Shown piece by piece: positions 10,201-22,200 of a stretch of 32,691 bases of DNA. The translations under genes and the position numbers were made by a program. Numbering within the stretch: position 1 is the first letter of the stretch; each line of letters opens with the position of its first letter. The stretch comes from Apostichopus parvimensis (Eukaryota > Echinodermata > Holothuroidea > Aspidochirotida > Stichopodidae). Location: the NCBI GenBank assembly GCA_000934455.1, contig KN882877.1:143292-175982 (forward strand), read 5' to 3'. The notes below the pieces were generated by a model. That model was not told where the DNA came from, did not search any database, and was given only the letters and a program-made list of their open reading frames with translations.

Positions 10201-13200
10201 TTTTTTTATTTTTTTTATTCAAGTATGTAAACAGTATATTATTTAACATTGAAATTTTAAGATTGTGCACAGTCACCTGGAACAAGCAAGTCATGTGCTG
10301 TATGTGTGTGTTTAAAGAATTTTCTTTTTTTACAGCACATATTTTAATCAGACATTAAATTAATTAAGCTGATGTTATGGTTACAAACATAGAGTGATGA
10401 TACCATAGCTGTTTAACATATCTTACTCTAGTACAGTATATGCACAAGAAATGTAAAATTTCCTGATAACTGCATGTGTATGTGATTAATCCAAATTTGA
10501 CAAAAATGAACAATCGCTGATAATATTTGTTTCCTCCTGATTTTGGGCAAATTTTTTTAGTGACAGTTACTGTAATCAAGAGTCAATGAAATGACAACAC
10601 TTGGGCATTCAGAAATCAGTACGGTTGTACTGTGCTTACTATAATACAGTATTATCTGCATATGCCAGATACAGTAGCACCTCAGCCAAAGACACCTTCG
10701 GTGCAAGAATGTCCGAAGTTTGAATACATTTTACGCTACTTGTGAAGCTTTTCCCATATTTTTAAGCGTCAATTCTCAGCCCTGCAGAGACGCTTTTTTC
10801 AAGTGGGCAGTTCTGTGTCTATGAAAACTTTGAAAAAAAACACTGTTAAGCAAGTGTTTTTGTTAATTTAAAAAAAAGTTATACCAGTTAAAGTATAGGT
10901 TGACCAATGAATAAATTACTGTTCAAAGGAACTTCTTTTTTTTTAAAGTTAGAGGCCAAGAAAGGGGAATGGATGTCTGTGCTGTTTTAAAATACAGTGT
11001 GTCAGTTTCGCATTTATTGATCATAATAAATAGGATGTTGCTACGGTGATTGGTGGGCGGAGAAATTAACTAAACAAAGCTCTGGTTTATAACAATTACT
11101 GTGTGCATGATCTGATTAATTTGGTGCTTTTCAACTTGAATATGCCCCAGTGCATCATTCTGTATACAGGTAACTGTATACTTACAGTGTTAAGGTAGCC
11201 TCCAAAATGAGGATGTATGACGTAATTTACTAACAATGGCAGTTAAATATGGAAAATCAGATGTTCATATGTGTCTGCCATATTAACACTGTTCATATTT
11301 ACACTGCTCTGTTATCAGGGTTTTCGTTAGTAGCCGGGACCCGGGTCAAATGACCAGCCTACTGCACATACATGACCCGGCTACTTTGCGACGCTCAGTA
11401 AAAAAAAAAAAAAAAAAGACGAAAAAAATCGGAAAAAACATGTAATGGATCAGGATTCACCGTGATATTATTCACGCAAGTACACGCCGCACATACAATT
11501 GCGCATGGTTCGAAATTATTACAACCCACAACCAGGGTTGGTTCCTTCTGGAAGAAACCATTTCTTCCGGGGACGTGGAAGAAACTGGAAGAAACTTGTT
11601 TCTTCCAGGTTTCTTCCGGTTTCTTCCGGAGGAAACTGGAAGAAACCGGAAGAAACTGTGAAAATTGGCATATATGCAGCACAGCCCACATACATGATAA
11701 AGAGACAAATAGTTTACCACCATCTGACTGAAATGCATACCATTGAAACCATCAAAAATATGTTTTGATTATAATTTTTGGTTGTTTTTCTACACCAAAA
11801 GATGTTTGCTTATAAATCACAATATTGAAGGACTACTTATCATCTCGCGATCCCCCCATCAACCAGAATTGCATAACTGGCCATACTGTATGAATGATTA
11901 ACCTGGACTGGCCCATGCACTGAGGATTTAACAATGAACCCAAAGCAAATAGCCGAACAATATCTGTTAGATTTAGGCTACAGTTTAATTTCTGCTCCCT
12001 AAATTAGAACTTGTAGTTAACAGGAGGACTTGTCATCCCAACAGCAAAAAGAACAAACATCTACAATTAAACACAGCTGGCCACGAGCCAGCCCTCATTT
12101 CACACTACAACTTCCAGTAGAATCTGTAACCCTCATGTCTTGAGTTCAAACTCCACAAAATATGGTCATAGTGGTCAATGTAATTGTAGTAATGAGTGCG
12201 CATTGTAGTAGGCCTACACTAGTTTCCAGGGAACACTTGCCCCTCCACTCAGAAACTAGTTTTTAACTACGAACTGGGCTATAGTCAGGACCATTCTGGT
12301 CTGCAAAATATTGCTTGCCCATAGTTGTTCCCTTAATTGTTCGATGCTAGTAGCCTAGTACAATATTGTGTACAGTATATTCTGCAAGTAGGTCATGTGC
12401 TCCAAACCTAGATATAGACTACCTAGATGACACTATAGGGCTTCTGGTCCATTTATTACATAGTTAGAAGTTATTGCAGGTTGTTATGAAACTTTATCAA
12501 CAGTTTTTCCCCAAAAAATGAGTTTCTTCCATTTTGTCCGGAAGAAACTGGAAGAAACCTATTTCTTCCGAGTGGAAAAAACCATGGTTTATTCCGCGGT
12601 TTTTTCCACCCCCGGAAGAAACCTGCGAACCCTGCCCACAACCACAATCAGACCGGTTTATCACTGGCTTTATGTCATTTCCCCGCTCAAATCAACCAGT
12701 TGCTGCTATCAGTTTCTTTTTTTACTAGCTTACTTATTCCCCCCATATACTCCCTACGCAACGACGAAACCGACTACGAATATGACATCACTCAACATGC
12801 CCTAACCCATTTCCAAATTCCCTGAACAAGGTTCTCGGTGTGCTACTACAAAAAAATTGAGGAGAAAAAAAGAAAATAGGACAGAAGATAGGGGTGATTG
12901 GGAGGGGGCAATATCATTGACCAAACAGCTGTATATTGCACCATTTTGCATCTAGAGACTTTTTAAATTGCAATTTTCCGGCACCCCCTCCCCCTCCCCT
13001 TAGACCCCTCCCCCATGTCCGCGTACAGACAGTTCCGCCTACTTTTCAACTTGACCCACCTACTACATTTCTTAATAAAAACCCTGGTTATGGTATTGTA
13101 AGTGTACATTATATACTGTATATACAGTACTTAGTGCTTTAATACTGCACTGTACTTTACAGTACTGTACTGTACAGTATACAAAGTACTAGTTTCATTT

Positions 13201-16200
13201 GCTTTCCAGTCAATAAAGAAGATACAGTGGGGCCTTCAGAGATAGAATGTACATAATTAATGTAATTTATAGTGCCCAAATTGCAAACATTATGAAGTTT
13301 GACAACCTTTAACTGTCGTGCTGTATAGTTTAACTGTGTACTGTACACTGTATGTACCTGTACAGTACGTACACTGATTCATTACTGTATGCCGATTGGT
13401 GTACATGACAAACTGTGTCTAGGTCCTCACGGACATCATAAACCTTAAATTTGTGAGTTACATCCCTCCCTATTAAGTGCGTGAACGTTGGTATACATGT
13501 CAATGGGGATACATGTATCTTATAAAATGGACAGAACCTAGCCTGGTCATTGCCCGAATCTTAAATTTTCTTCCTCACTGCGCCATCATTTCATGCCTTT
13601 AATGTTCATTTCCTGTGCTATTTTTCCCAAGGCTACCTTTTTCCTTGTTTTGAGTGATTGTACATGGTATCACTTGAATCAAGCTGTTTTGTTAAGAGAC
13701 CTTGGAAGGTATTATTACAAAATTAAAAGCTTTCTTTAATAACCTCTCCATACTTGAGAGCAAACCTATGCTGCATGATAAAGTTCAAAGCTTGTTAATT
13801 TTGATGTACTGTAAATATCTGGTTTCTGTTCCCTATGGTACTGAACTACTGTATACATATGCACTTTGAAATGCAGTAAAGCATACATGTATTAAAATGA
13901 TGTTTGTCCTGCATGTTGTAATAATGAAAACTTGAAATATATATGTATACACTAATCTGTAGACTTTGTGCAGTATCGCAGCTAAGCGTACAATTCAATA
14001 GTATCATGCTGTTGTCTCTGCAAATTTTAAACACTGGAAAATAATAATATCATGCTTGATATTGGAGAGAGGAAAACAAATTGTCATAAAGATTGGATCG
14101 TTAATTCTTTACAATGGAAGTATCTATATGCGCTCTAATGAATCTGAAAACTGTGTAACTTAGACAATTTATCTGGGCTCTGCCTTGCAGTGTCTTGGGA
14201 AATGCATTGATCTGTAAACTGCTATTGTACGGTATACAAACTGGAGGCCTAGTGTATAGCCCACTGTTTTGTTACAAAATTGAAAATAGATTCAAAATAT
14301 TAACTTTTAGCTGCTACAGCTATCTACAAGGTTGAGACAATAAACATAATTGATTACTCAAACTGACCTTCCATATATAATGACTGCTAATTGGGTCAAT
14401 CCATGCCAAATCAAGAGGCCTCCACGTTAAGTCCCACTTAGAATTGCCTGAAATTGATATGGTGTCTAGCCACGTGTGTCAAAGGATGAATTTGGGCAAA
14501 ACAACTTTTTAAAACTTTTTGGTTACTAACTAGGGTATCATACGGCCATGCCATGCCCTCAAGTTTGGAGTCATCTTTTGCATAAATGTAAAGTACAGTA
14601 GTTTATGTCTGATAAATATTGCAAATATTGTGGAAGACATGTGACCAGTCTTCTAATTTAGCTAATTTTTAGGAAAATTTACGGTCTCAATTTTTCGTAA
14701 CGAGTGATTATTAAATGGCAGAAAATGAGATAGCCCTGGGCATTTTCTAGCCCTACTTTGCACTATGCAGATTTGTATACATACAGTGGAATCGACCCAA
14801 AAATCTGTTGATTTGGCATGGATTGACCCAATTACTTTTTGTGACAATCTGAGCAAATTATGTAAAGAAATAAAGGTCACTGCAGACCTGTATTGAGCAG
14901 TTATGCTTAAATTTTCGTTTGTACTGTAACATGTTATACTGTGTTTTCTCTGCACTGTTACTACAGTAGAAACTGGATAACCGCTACTACAGTATAAACT
15001 GGATACTATTCAAGAATTCAGTACTCTACAGAATTCACATGTTGCTTTCTCTTAAATTGCATTTTCAAATCAACGTGCTTGGTTGATTTGCCGCGCGATT
15101 GCAATGTTTGTTTATTCCGTGCCCAATTCAGTATATTACATACATATATACAGTACTTTAATCAATGTAGTGTGTACCAACATACTGCTTTGTAAATTAC
15201 TGTACACTATAAACTGACTACTGTACTTTAGTCTACATACTGTATACAGACACGCACGCATACATACATACACGCATACATAAATACAGTATGTACAAGT
15301 TCCGAACATTAATTGCAGGGAATAATTTAAGTGTTCAAAGTTGGATTTTGTTTACTGTATAAATTACAAATGAAAATATTTGGTTTCTGTGTAAGTTCTA
15401 CAAAAGCTGTTTGTTTTTGTCCCTTGTTCTTTCTGTTACTTGTCATTCAGCCTCTGAAGAAGATCCTGCTAGGATCGAAATGTCAGCCCCACATACTTTT
15501 ACATGTACAAAAACTGACATTATTTAATCTTTGCACTTATATCTAGCTATTTAATCATTTTGCATACACATGTACAGTAATACTGTACAGAACATGTACA
15601 GTAGAACTGTTCATGTACAGTATGTACAGTACATTTACAGTACAGTTGTACCGTGCAGTAACATTTTGCAATGCGCTACCAGATAAATTGTTTTCTGCAG
15701 TTACAGTATAAACTGTTCTACATTTGTCTTTGGTGTACATACATGTAGGGCCTACATAAAATAAATCCTGTAGATGACACTGACTTTGTTAACCACAGTA
15801 CCTTGAGGACACTTGTAGTAAAGTGGTATACTTAACTAGAACTGTAGGAAGTATCTTGGCAAGACTGAATGGGGAGTGGAACCTCAACTTGTCAGAATTT
15901 GCAAACAATTTGTATGGCCTACAGTACTGTACACCTTTAATGTGACTGATATCTGTACTTATAAACTGACATGCATGCAGTACTAAGTAAGGGCTGTAAT
16001 TACTGTAGTAATAATACTGTGTGCATCTAAGATTCTAGCGTACAAGTTATTATGCACAAAATAAACTCGAAGTTCACCCAAATATTTGTAGATTACACAT
16101 ATATATTCACTCACAGTACATGTCAATTGTTTAACTACGCTTTATGCATGCATAAGTACTGTAACTAAATTAAAATAAACATGATTTCTTAAATAGTTTT

Positions 16201-19200
16201 CTGTCTGGTAATGTAACTTCCGTCCCCATTCTTGTTATCATATACCTCCTATCACAAACTTTAACTGTGCAGGTTGGCGGGGGGGAGGGGAGGATAGATG
16301 GGGGGTCCATTTCTTTTCCTAAGTACTCAATTTGCAAAGTGCTATGAGACTCTACATACAGTATTTGAAATGAAAGGCATTCTGCAAGGCACCTACAACA
16401 GTTTACAGACTTGGCCATTATCATCCCCTCTGAAGTTAATTGACTTTATATATTGAAATCAGTTTAGGGTGATCAACATTTTCTGTTTCACTTTTTTCAA
16501 GCTATTGTTTTGAGATTTTTGATCCAACTAGCAATATGAAAAATGAGAAACGGTTGTCGTAAAATTCCTTTATTGTACTGTACAGTAAATTGAATTTATG
16601 TTTGTTGCACTGTACAGTACTTTACATACAGTATGTACAGTATGTACTGTTAATAAATGTAGTTACGTTTCTGTGTACATGCTTGACAAGTAATACATAT
16701 GTACAGAGTATGTACACAGTGTCAAGACCACATACAGTACATACATGGACTGTTCTACTGTAAGTGTGACATATCACAGTTCAAAAATCAAATAATAAAC
16801 TGTTTACATGTACAAAATACTGTAACTGACAATTTCCTAATTCTTGTCCAACTTCCAAGACGACTTGTAGAGCAGTTTGTTTACATTTAGAGAGGTGCAT
16901 TCTACTACCTCAAAGTTCATCATCCACTGATCCCCCCCTCATCACATTGTAAGTGCATAAGGCCATGTGCCAATAAACCAAAATTTTACAACTGTCATTT
17001 GTAACAGAATGTCAATTTATATACAGTATACGTAGTCTAAATTTCTGTCTTATATGTGTATACATACTATATTGTAGTATAAATTTTTGTGCAAATTTAC
17101 TTTTCTCACTTAAGGCAAGCAGCTGACAATTTAATCATTGTCCGACCTGTTGAATTGTAATTCAATCAGGATTGTAGGGCTATAGCACTTGGCGCATTTG
17201 TAATTTCAAGCCTTTCTCTGTGTTTTGTGACAGGGTACACTTAATTATGCGGCGCTCGGGTCTCACCAGCATCTTTAGTCTATCCACAGTGATTTGATCT
17301 GCACATTAAAGGATTCCAGACTTACTGTACTGTAAACAAAATATATTGATGTTAAAACTTACAGCCTAAATTTGAAAAATTCTCCCAAATAACATGCATT
17401 GATCATCATATGTCTGACATGAAATATGAACTTACAGTAGGTACAGTAAGATTATGAACTCCAATATTTTACAGTACATGTCTGGGATTTTAATATAGTC
17501 TGCACAGTACATAGAGACATACTGTACATTAGCAGTGAACCTTGATATCCAACCTTTATCAAAATTGGCTCGTTACAAGAAGCAGCACTTTCAAAACATG
17601 GCAACAGACAGATACTGATCTATACAGTATACATAAGAGTTCTGAACATTAATAACGGGGAATCATGACAGAGAATAATTTAGTGTTCAAAGTTGAAATT
17701 TTATATAGTAGGTACGAGTTCCGAACATTAATTACAGGCAATAATTTAGTGTTCAAAGTTGAAATTTCATATAGTTCTGAAGGTACGAGTTCCAAACATT
17801 AATTACAGACAATAATTTAGTGTTCAAAGTTGAAATTTCATGTAGGTACAAGTTTCGAACATTAATTACAGGCAATAATTTAGTGTTTAAAGTTGAAATT
17901 TCATGTAGTAGACAGTACGAGTTCCGAACATTAATTACAGGCAATAATTTAGTGTTCAAAGTTGAAATTTGATGTAGTAGGTACGAGTTCTGAACATTAA
18001 TTACAGAGAATAATTTAGTGTTCAAAGTTGAAATTTCATGTAGTAGGTATGAGTTCTGAACATTAATTACAGAGAATAATTTAGTGTTCAAAGTTGAAAA
18101 TTTTATATACATGTACCTTAGTTTTAAGTGCTTGGACTTTTGTGTACAAAACAAAACCCATTTGGTTTATGTGTACAAAAACTGCTATAAATTTATTCTT
18201 TGCATTTGTATAGCGATTTGACCATTTTGCATACATGTGCTGTACCCGTGCAGTAAACATTTTGCAATGGGCTGTGGGATTAATTACTCCCTGCATGTAC
18301 AGTATAAGTTATAAACAGTCTTATCTACTATACAATACTGTATGACTGAAACTAGTACAGTACAGTATATATATGTACATAGATCCTTTGTATAATTCAC
18401 TTTGAAATCAATTGTTTAGTGCGTATACATGTAGATCTCCGGCAGCTACAGTAAGTTGTATCTACAGTAGATCGATTGATTGTATTCACTGTAGAAAGGT
18501 TATATTATTGCTAGGTACCGTCCCTGTAATTAACACTGAGGAAGTGTAGGGAAGGAATATATCTAATGATGAATGAGTGACTAATGCTTTGCCTTATCTG
18601 TGCAGTGTATTCAATTATCCCTAAAGAGTATTTAAAGACCACGCTTCCTTCCAGAATTAATTAACTTTAAAAAAGAATAAATCTTGTAGTTACCTACATC
18701 ATAGGTAAAATTTACTTCCAACGTTCGACATAGTTATTTCCAATGTTATCGATTCAAGGTACAGGTACAGTTTATCACTGTACATAGCAGCTTTATAGCA
18801 GGTAAAAATTGAGTTTGATTTAGTATCTAAATTGCTAATTATTTCTGTTTGAAATTAATTTTGAGAATTTGTCCAGGGTCGATATAAAAGATCAATGCTC
18901 TGTCTAAAACTGATGAAACTTGTTTAAGTGCAATTCCAGGGAATTATTTAGATATGAATTGTACAGTGATGATCTCCTTACCAGCACAGTGCTGTACTAT
19001 GTATACAGTATGTATTCATCGTCTTGGTCGCCTAGTGACAAGTTCTGGATACACAACAAAGGTAGAATTACCATAGAGCTCTCATCAAATAGGGACTGAT
19101 TGTCATATCCGCATTCCTTCATAAATGGGTTTGTCTTTGTGACAAGTTGACCTGAATAAAGGGTAATTATTTTGTAAAGTAATGGGAACCTACAGTACTT

Positions 19201-22200
19201 CTACATTAGGTAGGTTTACTGTACATACACCATTGCACTACACATATATATGTCTAGGATGCCAAAAATTTATACTTGCTACTTTTTTGAACTGAACTAA
19301 ACTTTAAACACGAGACATATCTACTGTGTCCTTCTACTGTACTTTTGCTACCGGCTGTTTTTCTTATCCCTGAATCCCACTCCCTTCCTCCCCCTCCCCC
19401 TCCCCTTCCCCTCCCTTGTTTTTTGTTAAGTAAGTAGTTAATCCGAGCTGTACAATACAACATATTTTACACTCAACAGAAGGGGGGGGGGGGGACACAT
19501 AAATTTATTGTGTGTGCTACACACTACTGCAAGTTCAGCGCCTAACTTCGAGCACTGTACTGCGGATGTATGCGGGAGCGGCAGTTTTAGCCTCTCTGGA
19601 GGACACTTTATCTATATCACAGTGTAGTAGACTTGCAGATCAGAGGAAGAGCAATTGAGTAACCACAGATCATATCAACACACATTGTCAAGATTCCTAC
19701 CTAGGCTGGAGTGCCAGATTTAATTACTAGGCACCAAGCAAGCAGTATATAAGTTCTGTATGTTCAGTATACAGTGTATGCATACAATTTATAGGTAGGG
19801 AGTTGTTATGGAACAACTCCCTGATATAGACCTATACAGTACAGTACATGGTTCAATGTACACTTTATTGACATGTCCCACTTTATTGATAGCACTACTA
19901 AAAATAATATATATATATTATGATCATTTACGGTTGGGGGGGGGGGGGGGGCCAAATTACTGATGGAAAAAATTCAGTGATCACAGTTAAATCCTTTTTT
20001 TTTTCTTTTTTTCCCTTAATGTAGATCTCTCTTTGCTCACGTTAATTAAAACAAACCTGCTTTATATTAAAAAGAATTGCCATAGACTGACTACAGTAAC
20101 ATATTTTGATGATGTCTAAAACAGTGTATTGCTATAATGACTCGAGAAATAACTATGAAGAAGACCTCAATTGTATGAGCTCTAATAGGATGTAAGTAGT
20201 GGTCAGTGAACAGGTTGAACAAACTGTATTGTTGTTTGAGACTGGCACTGTACTACTGTAAGTATATATAAGGAGTTGAGTATTGTTTATCTGTACTGTA
20301 GGCTGTAGCTATATGCAGTGAAGTTCATTGCTGAAGTCACCATTTTGACAAATTGCATTTTGATAGAAATTGGAACCAGAAAAATCCCATTTGCTTGCCT
20401 AAATAGTCAAATTTTATTTCAAAGATACAGTATATATGTTTAAGCTCCGAAAAGTTGAAGTCCCAAAAATTTGAAGCCTTTAACATGTGATGTAAGTAAA
20501 AATTTCAATATATATGGTGTTTGAAATTTTGGCCCTCAGTGTACAAAAGTTACACCACTGATTGTGAAAATGACCATATTGCAAATAATTTCATACATTA
20601 CATCTTATAGGTTGCGTACAGTCATATAGTGTATGGTACAGTATGTCTGTTTAGTACATGTACTTGGTGATTATGCCAAGTGTTCCTAAACTCATCTACA
20701 GGAATTGTTTCCTCTACAGATAATTAAGTTAGTTCCTTACAAGCTCAAATATCACACACAGGTCTGTACCTGTACAAAAACAGGTTCATGCAGAGGTCAT
20801 AGGTCCCTGGGAAGATATGAATATATATAGTCTAAAAGCAATGCTAATGTCTAGTGCGCAGCGCAGTACAGTATGTACTGAGTAACCACACATCCATAAG
20901 GGTTCGTAAGAATCTCTCCCACCTTGGGTGGCTTTGATTCATAGTCATGGAAATCAGGTCTTCGGTACTTTACAAAGATAACCAAATATCCTCATAATTA
21001 CTGTATCTCTAACTTACTACACAATGTCAGGTAAATACTTAATTTTGGGTATAGGCTACAGTACCTGTACTATTCCATACATGTACTGTATGTATTACTA
21101 CAGTAGTTACGGTGTTTACTCTAGATACAGTCATGCTGTTTACAAACCCTGGGGTTTACATTTTTCCAGTCAAAACAAGAGCTGTGATGTGCATCTATAG
21201 TATCATGCATGTACTATTACATCATTGTGTACTGTACATTGTTAAACCTGTCTCTACACAACTAATATACAGAGCACTCTTGTTCTTTCTTGTTGATAAC
21301 AATCTTATAACACATTCGGCTGGAAATATTGTAACTGGCCGTTTCTGGTCAAAGTACATATTTGGTTAAAGTACATATTTGTCCATATTTATTAGTATTA
21401 TCTTTAATTTCTTTTTTTTTCTGATTTGCATTTCTCCAGTCTTTTACACTTAGCAAAAAGAAGATTATCCACTACACAAGCTTTGATTCGAGGAAACGGG
21501 CTAATGCAGCTTTCTTAATTGGAGCATACGCCGTAAGTATCTGCCATGAATTTTAATCTGGTTTAAGGATTAAAAGTCCTTGAAAAATCTGTGTAATAAA
21601 CGTCATGTAATTAGAATAGAGAGACTGAGTACATAACAAAGGTTTCTTCATACAAAAAACTATATAGACAGAACTGTACTACTAACTGTGTTATGTGGTT
21701 TGTGTTGATTTTCATTGACCAGACTTTAGTTCCCATTTTTAATTAGTTTACAGAAGCCTCTCTGTCAATGAAGTCCTTCAGACATTGTTTTGATAAGAAA
21801 CTGAACAATAGTATTTCGATACAGGATGTCGGCTTGAATTCCTTTGTTTTGTATTCACACCAATTGTTAGTGGTCTTTTGTTGTGGCCACTCCATGGTCA
21901 AGTTTCCATCACAAGAAAACCCAAGGAATAACTTTAAAACTGTACAGAACTCAAAGAAATTAATCGATCCCCTAAATTATTAAACCAGTGGTACTCGCCA
22001 ATAGAGGTTTTCAGGATGTGTTGATTACGTGTTGGGGAGTGGGGAGGGGGGGCAGAGTAGGAGGGATGGGGGAAGAGTAGGAGGGATGGAGCACATGTGT
22101 GTTCTGATAATTTTGAAGACAGTGCAACAAACCCACAGCTTAGAGTTTTGATTCATACAGACCGATCTGCTGTAGGTAGGAGTGTTTTGATTGCTGTTCC

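Larger units (their letters stand above)
11533..12634. mobile_element. Nested hAT-like element with perfect 8-bp target duplication
   Basis: The left end CAGGGTTGGTTCCTTC (11533) and right end …GCGAACCCTG (12634) share an inverted CAGGGTT terminus. The flanks are identical 8-mers CCCACAAC (11525-11532 and 12635-12642). Clusters of GGAAGAAAC/GTTTCTTCC lie just inside both ends, as expected for hAT subterminal transposase-binding repeats. The interior is non-coding. Confidence 0.85.
11316..13086. mobile_element. DNA transposon with CAGGGTTTT inverted ends (outer element)
   Basis: The left end CAGGGTTTTCGTTAG (11316) is inverted at the right as …CTTAATAAAAACCCTG (ending 13086). GGGTCAA also recurs inside both ends. 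GTTAT flanks both sides (11311-11315 and 13087-13091). That is only five bases, so superfamily is uncertain: hAT-like termini but not an 8-bp duplication. There is no transposase. It encloses the 11533-12634 element. Short open frames around 11395-11768 follow the repeats and are not genes. Confidence 0.65.
15297..15725 (+). repeat. Dispersed repeat segment, first copy (single unit, with hammerhead-like motif)
   Basis: It begins with one copy of the unit that is tandemly expanded at 17637-18110 (AAGTTCCGAACATTAATTGC…GTGTTCAAAGTTG). Further blocks are shared with 18165-18325 (TGTACAAAAACTG, TTTAATCATTTTGCATAC, GTAACATTTTGCAATG and CAGTATAAACTGTT). Order and orientation match, so the two regions are copies of one family. 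The family is not identified. The hammerhead-like core at 15454-15480 hints at a Penelope-like origin. Confidence 0.7.
10076..21439 (+). other. Large intron 3 of CDC14
   Basis: About 11.4 kb separates exons 3 and 4. It contains the nested elements at 11316-13086, a MITE at 14388-14834, related repeat segments at 15297-15725 and 17637-18325, microsatellite-like runs, homopolymer G tracts at 19483-19494 and 19936-19951, and many TACAGTA/TACTGTA words. No open frame here looks like a gene. Confidence 0.8.

Noticed and set aside
11395..11768. Several overlapping open frames on both strands
   Set aside because: They are produced by the GGAAGAAAC/GTTTCTTCC subterminal repeats of a transposon and have no domain content.
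17637..18110. CRISPR-like array
   Set aside because: The sequences between cores are themselves conserved repeats, not unique spacers, and the context is an animal intron.
17753..18154. 133-codon minus-strand open frame with repeated [12 protein letters not shown] units
   Set aside because: It lies wholly over the seven-copy minisatellite; the repeated peptide comes from the DNA repeat, whose unit lengths vary without respect for frame across the whole array.
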